Positions 27,648 through 37,090 of a stretch of 64,000 nucleotides of DNA are shown piece by piece. Position 1 is the stretch's first letter, and each line of letters begins with the position of its first letter. Location of the stretch: positions 1-64,000 of the forward strand of contig NZ_WHPF01000003.1 in assembly GCF_013106755.1 (NCBI RefSeq), given 5' to 3'. The notes under the pieces are model-generated. The model was not told the DNA's origin. It was given only the letters and a program-made list of their open reading frames with translations, and did no database searches. A program made the position numbers and the translations under genes. This stretch comes from Limnovirga soli (lineage in GTDB: Bacteria; Bacteroidota; Bacteroidia; Chitinophagales; Chitinophagaceae).

Positions 27648-30600
27648 ATGAAAATTAATGCAATAAATAATCTTCTTACCGTTTTTAATAATTTGCCAGG
27701 TTTATTTATTATTCTTGAGCCAAACAGTCCATTATTTACTGTAACAGCCATTAGCAATGCTTATTTAAAGGCCACGCATACCAAAAGGGAAGATCTGATA
27801 AATAAAGGTTTTTTTGAAGTGTTCAGGAGTAATCCAAAAGACCCAAAGGAAACTTCAGTAGCATTGTTTAAGCATTCTTTTGCGTATGTGTTGGAACATA
27901 AGTTACCGCACGAGATGCAGGTACAGCGCTTTGAAATTCCCGAAGGCCATTCGCACCATTTAATTGAACGATTTTGGAAGCCCATTAATACCCCCGTACT
28001 TGATGAAGAAGGTAATTTGATAGCCATTATTCATAGTATTGAAGATGTTACTGAAAGCCTGGAAGCGCAGAAAATGGGATTGTTTTTTATGGATAAATTT
28101 TTATCTGTTGCCGACAATGCTATTACCGGATTTGTATTAACGAGTGAAGACCATCGGATACTGGAAGTAAATACTTATTTCTGCCAATTATTGGGATATA
28201 GTGAAGCAGAATTACTGGCCATGCAATGGAATGAAATTATTGATTACAATGCTATTGAATTGGAGCTGTTGCCTGAAGGGGAAAATGCTACTACTGCAAA
28301 ACGTGGCGAAGCCATGGCTAAAAAGAAAAATGGTACATGGATTTATATCGAGTACTCTTCCTCCCACTTTAGAGACGAATACCGAAATGCAAAGCGAACC
28401 AGCTGGATGATAACCGATATTAGTGAGCGTAAGGAAAAAGAAACTGCCTTACACCAATTATTACTGGAATCTCATTTCAACAGCGAACTTTTACAACATG
28501 TGATAGGCAGTATTAAAGACGGGTTTATAGCGCTGGATAAAAATTGGGTATGTATTTATGCTAATGAAAACGTAGCTGCTTATTTTGGCAATAAGCCAGC
28601 CATAGAGCTTTTACAAAAAGTGATATGGTTTAATCAAGACCCACTGGCTATGCCGGGATTGAAAACCAGTTGTGAGCTGGTAATGCATAGCAGGCAGGCA
28701 TTAATTAAAACTGAGTTGTATCCCTTATTAGGGAAATACATTGAATACAGAATATATCCCAGTGCAGATGAAGGTGTGGCGATATTTTTTGCAGACAGAA
28801 CAGAACAGATTGAAGCTGCCAATAAAATACAGGAAAATGAGTATTTGCTAAGTACCATGATTCAGTCCATGGATGAAGGTGTGGCATTAGTTAATTTGAA
28901 TGGAGAAGTATTGTTGTATAACCCCGCATTGGAAAAGATGCTGGGTTTGCCACCCCAGGATTCTGCTACAAAAGATTGGTCTAATATTTACCATATATGT
29001 AACCCCATTACCCGGGATGTTATACCCCCCAATGAATTGCCTATTGTAAAAGCAATGGCTGGTGAATTTACTATCAATGAAGAGTTTTTAATTTTAAATC
29101 CTATACAGGGTGATGTTTTTATAAAATGTTCGGCTTTTCCTTTAAAGGATAGTAAAGGCAATGTTATTGGAGGAATGTCTGTTCAAAAAGATATTACAGA
29201 AAGCAAAATAACTGCGCTGGCATTAAAGAAATCTGCTGAACAATATGGCAGTCTTTTTTTGGATAGTCCACAGCCGATGTGGATTGTAAATTATGACACC
29301 AAACAATTTGTAGAGGTAAATAATGCCGCCATTCGGCATTATGGATATAGTAAGGAAGAGTTTTTATCAATGACCATAAAGGATATAAGGCCTCCGGAGG
29401 ATGTTGAAAAAATATATAATTTAGAAAGAATTAAGGAAGGTGGCATCTCTGTTTACCATGGCATATGGAAACATTATAAAAAAGATGGCACACTTATTAC
29501 CGTGGAAATTACTTCTCATTTAATTGAGTATAATGACCAAACCTGTACACTTGTGCTGGTAAATGATATTAGCAATAAGCTAATGGCAGAATGGGAGAAA
29601 GAAAGAGAGCGAATTAATAAAGAAGCACTTATAAATAATACCAAAGATACCATCTGGAGTGTTGCTGCTGATTTTACCTTAATTGCCGCCAATAAGGTTT
29701 TTATTGATAAATACCATTCTTATAGCGGTGTATATTTAAAGGAGGGAGATTCTTTATTAGGCAGCAAATGGTTTAATCATTCACTTGTTGATTTTTGGAG
29801 AAGCAATTACCAGCGGGCCTTTAAGGGAGAGAGTTTTACCGTAGAAAATCCCTCACCAAAAATAGAAGGTAAGGCAGAAAGCTGGAGCCTGGTAAATTTT
29901 ACACCCATAGTTGATGAGGATAAAATAATAGGTGTGGCTTGCCATGCTACCGATATTACTGAACGTATTAATACCGAAAAAATAATCCGGTACGAAAAGG
30001 AATTGTCGGATAATATTATCAATAGCTTACCAGGTGTTTTTTATTTATACGATAGTGAAGGTCACTTTATTCGCTGGAATAAAAATTTCGAAAATGTTAC
30101 CGGTTATTCAGCTGCTGAAATAAGTACCATGCAGCCTTACGATTTTTATGATGCAGAAGAAAGAGAAAGGATAAAACACCGGATAAAAAAAGTATTTGAA
30201 AACAAAGAGCCGGGCATTGAAGTGGAATTGCTCACCAAACATAATACAAAGATTCCTTATTTTATCAATTCACATACCATTGAATACAATGGTAATAAAT
30301 GCCTGATGGGCATTGGAATAGATATTACTGAAAGTAAAAAAGCTGCATACGAAATACACCTTAGTAACGAACGGTACGATTTATTAACAAAAGCCACCAA
30401 TGATTGTATTTGGGATTGGGATTTAATAACCGGGAAAGTATTCAGGCCCGGCCGTAAGCTGGAAGTGCTATTGGGATGGGCTACCCAAAGTGAAGAGGAA
30501 GTAGATGCATTCTGGAATGCACATGCACATGCAGACGATTGGGCCGATGTTAACAGAAACCGCAATGCAATACTGGCCAATAAAGAAAAAAACTACTGGG

Positions 30601-31481
30601 AAAATGAATATCGGTTTTTAAAGCCTGATGCCTCCTATGCCTTTGTTTACGATCGGGGGTATATCATCCGTAATCAGGAAGGTAAAGCCATCAGAATAAT
30701 CGGTGCATCACAGGATATTTCTGCACGCAAAGCATCAGAAAATCTATTGTTGGAATTAAATAAAACACTCGAAAAACGGGCGCAGGAACTTGCCGAGTCA
30801 AATGTAGAATTGCAGCGCTTTGGATATATTGTTTCACACGATTTACAGGAGCCCCTGCGAATGGTTTATAGTTTTATGGAATTGCTAAAACAACAGTATG
30901 CCGATAAGCTGGACGAAAAAGCCAAACAGTATATCTATTATGCAACCGATGGTGCCATTCGCATGAAAAAGTTAATTATGGATTTGCTGGAATATTCCCG
31001 CATAGGCACCAATAAAGAGCAGCTGGCAATGGTAGATCTAAATGAGGTGGTAGAAAGCATACGGCAGGTTTTTGAGCCATCCATTCAAAGCCAAAACATC
31101 ACCTTGCTGGTACACCCACTACCAAAAGTTACAGGTATTCAATCTCAATTAGAACAACTAATGCAAAACCTGATGGGCAATGCTATTAAATACAAAAGCA
31201 AAAAACCATTGGTAATAGAAATTGGCAGTACCGAGAAACCTGATGCATGGGAAATCTATGTGCAAGACAATGGTATCGGCATCCCGTCAAAGTTCTTCGA
31301 AAAAATCTTTGTGGTTTTCCAGCGCCTGCATACCGAAGCTACTTATCCCGGCACCGGCATTGGGCTGGCTATTTGTAAAAAAATTGTACAACGCCATTAT
31401 GGTCAAATATGGGTAAGCTCGCAAATTGGGCAGGGCAGCACTTTCTATTTTACCCTGCCAAAAAAAATTCCTGCACAATAA
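27648..31481 (+). CDS. Multi-PAS cytoplasmic histidine kinase
   Basis: The 1277-residue kinase has eight consecutive PAS-like sensor units (roughly residues 10-140, 145-268, 280-395, 400-530, 535-650, 665-780, 785-905, 915-1040), each ending with a DITE- or DIS-type motif. It has no transmembrane helix or signal peptide. The HisKA H-box is VSHDLQEPLR with the predicted phosphorylation site His1064. The ATPase domain shows NAIKYK (N box), DNGIGIP (G1) and GTGIGLAICKK (G2). No receiver domain or response regulator is adjacent, so its partner lies elsewhere. It sits between repeats R13 (+) and R14 (-). Confidence 0.9.
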   Translation: MKINAINNLLTVFNNLPGLFIILEPNSPLFTVTAISNAYLKATHTKREDLINKGFFEVFRSNPKDPKETSVALFKHSFAYVLEHKLPHEMQVQRFEIPEGHSHHLIERFWKPINTPVLDEEGNLIAIIHSIEDVTESLEAQKMGLFFMDKFLSVADNAITGFVLTSEDHRILEVNTYFCQLLGYSEAELLAMQWNEIIDYNAIELELLPEGENATTAKRGEAMAKKKNGTWIYIEYSSSHFRDEYRNAKRTSWMITDISERKEKETALHQLLLESHFNSELLQHVIGSIKDGFIALDKNWVCIYANENVAAYFGNKPAIELLQKVIWFNQDPLAMPGLKTSCELVMHSRQALIKTELYPLLGKYIEYRIYPSADEGVAIFFADRTEQIEAANKIQENEYLLSTMIQSMDEGVALVNLNGEVLLYNPALEKMLGLPPQDSATKDWSNIYHICNPITRDVIPPNELPIVKAMAGEFTINEEFLILNPIQGDVFIKCSAFPLKDSKGNVIGGMSVQKDITESKITALALKKSAEQYGSLFLDSPQPMWIVNYDTKQFVEVNNAAIRHYGYSKEEFLSMTIKDIRPPEDVEKIYNLERIKEGGISVYHGIWKHYKKDGTLITVEITSHLIEYNDQTCTLVLVNDISNKLMAEWEKERERINKEALINNTKDTIWSVAADFTLIAANKVFIDKYHSYSGVYLKEGDSLLGSKWFNHSLVDFWRSNYQRAFKGESFTVENPSPKIEGKAESWSLVNFTPIVDEDKIIGVACHATDITERINTEKIIRYEKELSDNIINSLPGVFYLYDSEGHFIRWNKNFENVTGYSAAEISTMQPYDFYDAEERERIKHRIKKVFENKEPGIEVELLTKHNTKIPYFINSHTIEYNGNKCLMGIGIDITESKKAAYEIHLSNERYDLLTKATNDCIWDWDLITGKVFRPGRKLEVLLGWATQSEEEVDAFWNAHAHADDWADVNRNRNAILANKEKNYWENEYRFLKPDASYAFVYDRGYIIRNQEGKAIRIIGASQDISARKASENLLLELNKTLEKRAQELAESNVELQRFGYIVSHDLQEPLRMVYSFMELLKQQYADKLDEKAKQYIYYATDGAIRMKKLIMDLLEYSRIGTNKEQLAMVDLNEVVESIRQVFEPSIQSQNITLLVHPLPKVTGIQSQLEQLMQNLMGNAIKYKSKKPLVIEIGSTEKPDAWEIYVQDNGIGIPSKFFEKIFVVFQRLHTEATYPGTGIGLAICKKIVQRHYGQIWVSSQIGQGSTFYFTLPKKIPAQ

Positions 31482-31548
31482 ATAAATTCCCCCAAGGCCC
31501 GGAGAAAAACAGCCATTATTAGCCCGGCAAAAAATCATTAAACAGGCA

Positions 31549-31571
31549 TTACTTGCGTCGCACACTTGTGC
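31549..31571 (-). repeat. Alternating repeat R14 (-)
   Basis: ACTTGCGTCGCACACTTGTG core with an outer TTAGCCCGGCA box at 31519. It lies downstream of the histidine kinase gene ending at 31481. Confidence 0.88.
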
Positions 31572-31736
31572 GGTTGTGTCATTGGGCGGCAGTGAAGTAA
31601 ACATATAAAAGCAATACCGTTAAAACACGGTACAAAATCCGTGAAAATACGGGAACATATATTAAATTTTTCTAAGAAGTTTGTTGGGGAATTTTTGATT
31701 CAGTAAATTCATTTTATTCTTACCCAAAATTTTATT

Positions 31737-32354
31737 ATGAAAACGAAAAACTGTCTTTTTGTTTTATTGGTTTGTTTAATAACAACTTCAATGTTTTTTT
31801 TTGGTTGTAAAACAGATCCAGTTCAAACCAATAATTGTGAAATAGATTCATTAAGTGTTTTTAATGCATATAAGGCTACTCACGGTTATATTGAAGATTC
31901 TTCTAACTTAAAAATCCTTGAACTCTTTACCACTAAAGATTCTTTATTCTCGCATGATACTGGAGAGGAAGTAGATACTGCTCTTTCAAATCGATGTTTG
32001 GAAAAATATGTTGATTTGATGGACAGATTTGGTATTAAAGATGATACCAGCCCAGCTCAAAGGGATGGAAAAGGTCGATTAACAAAGGGTGTTCGTTTTC
32101 AGAGTAAGGATTTAGAGAATTGGTTAAAAAAAGTTCAATCATCAGGAGCCACTGAGATAAGAATATGTCTGGGTCGTTATAATCAGGATTTTCTAGAAGC
32201 TTATTTCCCTCCTGATAGTGACGATTATAATAATAGGAAGAATAGGTTGACTGTTTTTCTATATCCTTACCAGTATGTAACCTCTCCATCTAGAGTAATA
32301 GTAGAAAAAATCGTAGGTAGTAAAGCGTACGACCTTGGTGGGTTAAAACCCTAA
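31737..32354 (+). CDS. Lipoprotein with C-terminal YDLGGLKP motif
   Basis: The 205-residue product has a lipoprotein signal peptide with lipobox ending FFFGC (Cys24). It is not a family I recognise. The C-terminal half matches the 152-residue product of the next gene: VRFQSKDLENW aligns with VRFKGLDLFKW, and NRLTVFLYPY with NRHTVFLAPY. Both proteins end in the same motif, KAYDLGGLKP versus TAYDLGGLKP. It is probably anchored in the envelope. It starts a four-gene AT-rich operon with a small homologue, a 7-TM protein and a short histidine kinase. Its role in signalling is inference. Confidence 0.7.
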   Translation: MKTKNCLFVLLVCLITTSMFFFGCKTDPVQTNNCEIDSLSVFNAYKATHGYIEDSSNLKILELFTTKDSLFSHDTGEEVDTALSNRCLEKYVDLMDRFGIKDDTSPAQRDGKGRLTKGVRFQSKDLENWLKKVQSSGATEIRICLGRYNQDFLEAYFPPDSDDYNNRKNRLTVFLYPYQYVTSPSRVIVEKIVGSKAYDLGGLKP

Positions 32355-32397
32355 ATCAAAATATTTTTATCGGAGAAGAACCTCAAAAATTAATATT

Positions 32398-32856
32398 ATG
32401 AATGAAAAAATTAAACAAATTTTAGATGCCCCAACTGCAATTTCTGGCGAAGACGAAGGGCGGTCTGTCGATTTTACATATATTGACGAATGTATAGCTG
32501 AATATAAAAAAGTATTAGGGGAATATGGATTTGCAGAAAGAGAAAATTCTACTCCATCTTCTAGAACAAAACCGCAAAGGAAAATTACGTGGCAGGTGAG
32601 ATTTAAAGGGTTGGACCTTTTTAAATGGATAGACGACATTAAACCTCCGGAAGGTGGAGATAATTCTCAAATTGAGTTAAGAGTGATTAATGCTATATAC
32701 ACAAAAAAATTTCTAAAAAACCAAGGCATAGCAGAAGGTACTGCTGAATATAAGAAAAGAATAAATAGGCATACTGTTTTCCTCGCTCCATATAGGATTG
32801 ATTCAGAAGACCGATTGGGTTCTACGGCATATGATCTTGGTGGATTAAAACCTTAA
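32398..32856 (+). CDS. Cytoplasmic homologue of the lipoprotein, same C-terminal motif
   Basis: The 152-residue protein has no signal peptide and matches the C-terminal half of the upstream lipoprotein (see there). It is acidic and charged, ending TAYDLGGLKP at the very C-terminus. It begins 43 bp after the lipoprotein stop and ends 3 bp before the 7-TM gene, so co-transcription is likely. The identical C-terminal motif in a secreted and a cytoplasmic protein is unusual and could be a recognition tag, a folded-domain end, or part of a binding surface. Function is unknown. Confidence 0.7.
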   Translation: MNEKIKQILDAPTAISGEDEGRSVDFTYIDECIAEYKKVLGEYGFAERENSTPSSRTKPQRKITWQVRFKGLDLFKWIDDIKPPEGGDNSQIELRVINAIYTKKFLKNQGIAEGTAEYKKRINRHTVFLAPYRIDSEDRLGSTAYDLGGLKP

Positions 32857-32859
32857 AAA

Positions 32860-33525
32860 ATGTTTCCCGAATATTATCAATATTTTCAGTATTTAAGTCT
32901 ATTGATGGCAATTATATTTGCTAAAGAATTACGGCAAAATAAGCTTGAACTTTTTGTGCCTTTATTAGTAGTTGTGTGTATAACTGAAACAACAGCCAAC
33001 TACTTGTCAAATATTTTAAATAGGGAGGATAATTATAAAGTATATAATTTGTATTTGATAATTTCTACTCCCCTAAGTCTTTGCCTTTTTTTTAAAATGT
33101 TGGATATGGGCAAAACACTCGCAACCAGAGTTTTTTTGTTTGGTGCTATTTTTTTCGAAATCTTTCTTATCATCAACTATGTCTTATTGCAGGGATTAGA
33201 TACATTCAATTCATACTCTTTAATATTGATAATGTCACTGAATATCTTCTTTAGTTGCATGGTGCTACTTAATCTTGCACGAAATGAGGAAAGAGATATG
33301 GCCTTATTAAAAGAACCATATTTTTGGATAAATTCGGCTAACCTACTATTTTCACTTAGTACTTTGGTAATACTTGGCTTATATCAATATATTCATAAGC
33401 ATAATATTGAACTTGGTAATAAATCACTTTATAGATACATAGTACCTGCAAGTAATGCTATTTTATATTCAGCTTATACGTATTCATTTTATTTATGCCG
33501 TACACAAGCGAAAACTACGAAGTGA
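32860..33525 (+). CDS. Seven-transmembrane membrane protein
   Basis: The 221-residue product has about seven hydrophobic segments (for example LFVPLLVVVCITET, YLIISTPLSLCLFF, VFLFGAIFFEIFLIINYVLL, LLFSLSTLVILGLY) and no recognised enzyme motif. It begins 3 bp after the preceding gene, and its last 31 bp overlap the start of the histidine kinase gene at 33495. Tight coupling with a kinase suggests a membrane sensor part, but no similarity to a known sensor family is claimed. Confidence 0.7.
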   Translation: MFPEYYQYFQYLSLLMAIIFAKELRQNKLELFVPLLVVVCITETTANYLSNILNREDNYKVYNLYLIISTPLSLCLFFKMLDMGKTLATRVFLFGAIFFEIFLIINYVLLQGLDTFNSYSLILIMSLNIFFSCMVLLNLARNEERDMALLKEPYFWINSANLLFSLSTLVILGLYQYIHKHNIELGNKSLYRYIVPASNAILYSAYTYSFYLCRTQAKTTK

Positions 33526-34310
33526 TACTATTGATAATAGCTGTTATTGTCGTATTGTTATTTCTTGGTATGACTTTCCTTGTAATGATTTCATATTATA
33601 ATGCCAGAAAAAGGAAAATGCTTCAGGAGAAAAAAGATATGCAATCCTCCTTTCAAAACACCCTACTCCAAACTCGCCTGGAAATTCAGGAAGAAACTTT
33701 TAAAACCCTGAGCCAGGAAATCCACGATAATATTGGGCAGGCATTGAGTTTTATTAAACTCAGCATTAATACCATTGATGTGGCCGAACAGGAAACGGCG
33801 AAGGAGAAACTGGTAGAATCTAAACAACTCCTAACTAAAGTAATCCAGGATTTACGTGATTTGTCGCGAACCCTTAACCCTGATTTTATTAATGAAATTG
33901 GATTGGTGCAGGCTATTGACCAGCAAGTAGTGTTTTTAAATAAATCGGGTATATACAAAGCTGCTTTGCTGGTGAATGGTAGTGCAGAAAAATATCCGCT
34001 GCAAAATGAATTGGTGGTTTTTAGAATTGTGCAGGAGCTGCTGAACAATATTGTGAAACATGCCGATGCACATGCCATTACTATTGTGATGGATTACCAA
34101 TTAGAGCAACTCGCTATTACCGTTACAGATGATGGAAAAGGTTTTGACACCCTTGCACTTCAAGCGGAAACCAATACTGGATTGGGATTGCGTAATATGG
34201 TGAATCGGATGCAATTGATTAAAGGCGCTATTGACATTAGCAGCAGCCCAGGTAAAGGTACCCAGGCGTTTATAAGCGTGCCAAAAACCATTGAACCAAG
34301 GGCTGATTGA
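33495..34310 (+). CDS. Short sensor histidine kinase (HisKA_3 type)
   Basis: The 271-residue kinase has one N-terminal membrane segment (about residues 10-33), a short coiled segment, and a HisKA_3 H-box QEIHDNIGQALS with predicted phospho-His77. The ATPase domain shows LLNNIVKHADA, DDGKGFD and GLGLRNMVNR. Such NarL-family kinases usually pair with a LuxR-type response regulator, but none is adjacent. The start overlaps the 7-TM gene by 31 bp. Around base 33640 the DNA changes from AT-rich (shared with the preceding genes) to ordinary composition. It sits between repeats R14 (-) and R15 (+). Confidence 0.85.
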   Translation: MPYTSENYEVILLIIAVIVVLLFLGMTFLVMISYYNARKRKMLQEKKDMQSSFQNTLLQTRLEIQEETFKTLSQEIHDNIGQALSFIKLSINTIDVAEQETAKEKLVESKQLLTKVIQDLRDLSRTLNPDFINEIGLVQAIDQQVVFLNKSGIYKAALLVNGSAEKYPLQNELVVFRIVQELLNNIVKHADAHAITIVMDYQLEQLAITVTDDGKGFDTLALQAETNTGLGLRNMVNRMQLIKGAIDISSSPGKGTQAFISVPKTIEPRAD

Positions 34311-34372
34311 TGATTTGCTTTGGTATAAATACTTATCTGGTGTTGCCCGAATTTGCTGCCCATGGCGGTGCA

Positions 34373-34397
34373 GTATAAGAGTGCGACGCAAGTAAAG
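34373..34397 (+). repeat. Alternating repeat R15 (+)
   Basis: GTATAAGAGTGCGACGCAAG plus TAAAG, one base off in the first part, with TTTGCTGCCC at 34350 and TCTGGCTCAT at about 34420 as the two ends. It lies upstream of the gene at 34598. Confidence 0.88.
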
Positions 34398-34597
34398 CAT
34401 ACTATTGTTATGTAGTCTGGCTCATCATAAATAAACTGCTTTTATAAGTTCTAGTTCATTTTTAAAAACAGTTGTAGCCAATTCCACGGCTGTTTTTCAC
34501 TTCTATTTTAATAAAAACCCTTACTCAGTTACCCTAATCAAACGTTTGCAATGGCGGTTATGCAATTTTTGCCTTATTTTTAGTAATTGCCATTTGT

Positions 34598-36922
34598 ATG
34601 AAGAATAAAATTATCCTAGCTATTTTTGGTGTTGTTATCGTTATTGCGGCTTTGGATAGCTGCAGCGATTCAGAAGCTATTGCAGAAGGCACCGTGCTTC
34701 CTGATTCTGTGAGTTATAATTTCAATATCAGACCCATATTTTCTGATAAATGTTTTAAATGTCATGGTCCGGATGCGGCAAAGCGAGAAGCCCATCTACG
34801 ACTGGATATTGCTGATAGTGCCTATGCCGCATTAAAAGAAACCAAAGGCGCTTATGCCATTGTGCCCGGTAATGTAGATGCATCGGAATTGTTTAAAAGA
34901 GTATCGTCTACCGATACCAGTTACATGATGCCGCCGCCCAATGCGCACTTAGGCACTTTAACCCCATTTGAAGTTCAACTTATTAAAAAATGGATTGCAC
35001 AAGGTGCCAAATACCAGAAACATTGGGCCTTTACCAGTCCGGTAAAAGCGCCTTTACCCAAAATAAGTGATGATAAATGGCCGGTAAATGCCATTGATTA
35101 TTTTGTAATGCAAAAGCTGGATCAGCTAAACACTGCGCCTAATGAGGCAGAAGATAAAGAAAGACTGCTCAAAAGGGTAAGTTTTGATATTACCGGGTTG
35201 CCACCATCAATTGCTATGATGGATAAGTTTTTGGCTGATAATTCTGATAAAGCCTATGAAAAAGTAGTAGATCAATTATTGCAAACGCCACAGTATGGCG
35301 AAAAAATGGCTTTGCATTGGCTGGATATTGCACGCTATGCCGATAGTTATGGTTACCAGGATGATAATATTCGCAGCCAATGGCCATGGCGTGATTGGGT
35401 AATTCATGCATTTAATAAAAACCTGCCTTTCGACCAATTTCTTACCTGGCAAATTGCCGGAGATATGCTGCCCAATGCTACCCAGGAAGAAATGCTGGCA
35501 ACCGGCTTTTTTCGTAATCATAAATATACCGAGGAGGGTGGTGTAATTCCGGAAGAATACAGGGTTGAGTACCTGGTAGATAAAACCAAAACCTTTACCA
35601 AGGGTATTTTGGGTGTAACCATGGAATGTGCCCAATGCCACGATCATAAATATGATCCATTCTCCCAAAAGGATTATTATCAGATGCTCGCCTTTTTTAA
35701 TAATACCAAAGAAGCGGGTTATGAGGGAGATGTAAGTACTTCTAAACCGGCCAAAACACCTTTTCTGGTATTGGGCGATACTGATATACAGAAAACCCTG
35801 AGTTTTATTCATAAAAAAGATACGGGGATGTTAACCATTTCGGTTATGGGCGAATTAGATACCCTGCGCAAAACATATATTTTAAACCGTGGCAGGTATG
35901 ATGCACCCACTGTTGAGGTAAACGCTGCCGCACCTGAGTCTATAATGCCCTTTGATACTACCAAATTTCCCCGCAACCGGCTTGGTTTGGCCAGGTGGAC
36001 GGTAGATAAATCAAACCCGCTTACCGCCCGGGTATTTGTAAACCAGATCTGGCAAGATATTTTTGGCCGGGGTATAGTAAAAACTACCGGCGATTATGGT
36101 ATGCAGGGCGAACTGCCCACCCATCCTGAATTACTGGATTGGCTGGCAGTTGATTTTATGGAGCACAACTGGGATGTAAAATACCTGCTAAAAGAAATAC
36201 TGCTTTCTGCTACTTACCGCCAAAGCACCATTGCCACCAAAGAAAAGCTGGAGAAAGATCCTGAAAACAAATTCTATACACGTGGGCCTCGAACCCGTTT
36301 AACTGCCGAGTTTATTCGGGATATGGTATTGGCCAGTAGTGGTTTATTGGTGCCTGTTATAGGTGGCCCTAGTGTAAAACCTTACCAGCCAGCCGGTTTG
36401 TGGGAGTCTGCTACTTCGGGCCGTGGCGTTTTGGCTACTTATAAACAAGACCATGGAGAGGATTTATACCGCCGCGGTATGTACACCTTTATAAAACTTA
36501 CGGTACCACCGCCATCTATGGTAATGTTCGATGCCAGTAACCGCGATCAATGCGAAGTAAAACGTTCCAAGACCAACACACCTTTGCAGGCCTTAATTAT
36601 GATGAACGATCCATTGGTGCTGGAAGCATCCAGGGTATTGGCGCAAAAACTATTGGTTCAAAATGCCGATCAAAAATTACAAATCAGCAATGCATTCAGG
36701 CTTATTGTTTGCCGCAAACCAACTGATAAGGAGATGACCATTCTGGGCGATTATTATAACCAGCAATTGCAGCAGTTTCAGCAAAAAAATTTAGATGCCA
36801 ACAAAACCATTCAAGTGGGTGAGTGGCCGGTAAATGATAAGGCCGATATTAACCATTCAGCTGCGTTAATGAAAGTAATTGTAATGATATACAATATGGA
36901 AGAGTCCATCATGAAAACATAA
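34598..36922 (+). CDS. DUF1549/DUF1553 protein with cytochrome-type CxxCH motif
   Basis: The 774-residue product has an N-terminal signal or lipoprotein-like segment (LDSC), a planctomycete-type cytochrome domain with CFKCHG (Cys52, Cys55, His56, a haem-binding motif), then the DUF1549 domain (from about residue 160, ALHWLDIARYADSYG) and the DUF1553 domain (from about residue 460, NRLGLARW). This family travels with DUF1501 proteins, here at 37091. The pair is linked in Planctomycetes and Bacteroidota to polysaccharide-related use, but a specific substrate is not known. It is probably envelope-located. Confidence 0.85.
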   Translation: MKNKIILAIFGVVIVIAALDSCSDSEAIAEGTVLPDSVSYNFNIRPIFSDKCFKCHGPDAAKREAHLRLDIADSAYAALKETKGAYAIVPGNVDASELFKRVSSTDTSYMMPPPNAHLGTLTPFEVQLIKKWIAQGAKYQKHWAFTSPVKAPLPKISDDKWPVNAIDYFVMQKLDQLNTAPNEAEDKERLLKRVSFDITGLPPSIAMMDKFLADNSDKAYEKVVDQLLQTPQYGEKMALHWLDIARYADSYGYQDDNIRSQWPWRDWVIHAFNKNLPFDQFLTWQIAGDMLPNATQEEMLATGFFRNHKYTEEGGVIPEEYRVEYLVDKTKTFTKGILGVTMECAQCHDHKYDPFSQKDYYQMLAFFNNTKEAGYEGDVSTSKPAKTPFLVLGDTDIQKTLSFIHKKDTGMLTISVMGELDTLRKTYILNRGRYDAPTVEVNAAAPESIMPFDTTKFPRNRLGLARWTVDKSNPLTARVFVNQIWQDIFGRGIVKTTGDYGMQGELPTHPELLDWLAVDFMEHNWDVKYLLKEILLSATYRQSTIATKEKLEKDPENKFYTRGPRTRLTAEFIRDMVLASSGLLVPVIGGPSVKPYQPAGLWESATSGRGVLATYKQDHGEDLYRRGMYTFIKLTVPPPSMVMFDASNRDQCEVKRSKTNTPLQALIMMNDPLVLEASRVLAQKLLVQNADQKLQISNAFRLIVCRKPTDKEMTILGDYYNQQLQQFQQKNLDANKTIQVGEWPVNDKADINHSAALMKVIVMIYNMEESIMKT

Positions 36923-36982
36923 TAAGGCAATAACTAGTAAGGGTTTTATTTTTTGGTCGCAGGCAGTAGAACTAATATTAAG

Positions 36983-37000
36983 CTTTACTTGCCACGCTCG
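36983..37000 (-). repeat. Alternating repeat R16 (-), degenerate
   Basis: CTTTACTTGC then CACGCTCG; the dyad is damaged, but the left half and the later GGCAGCAAAAAA end are recognisable. It lies downstream of the gene ending at 36922. Confidence 0.6.
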
Positions 37001-37090
37001 GTTCGGGGTTCGGTTTTTATGGCAGCAAAAAACAGCCAGATTACATGTTAAAAGTGTAAAATAGTTTACTAAAAAGCAAATTCAGCATTC

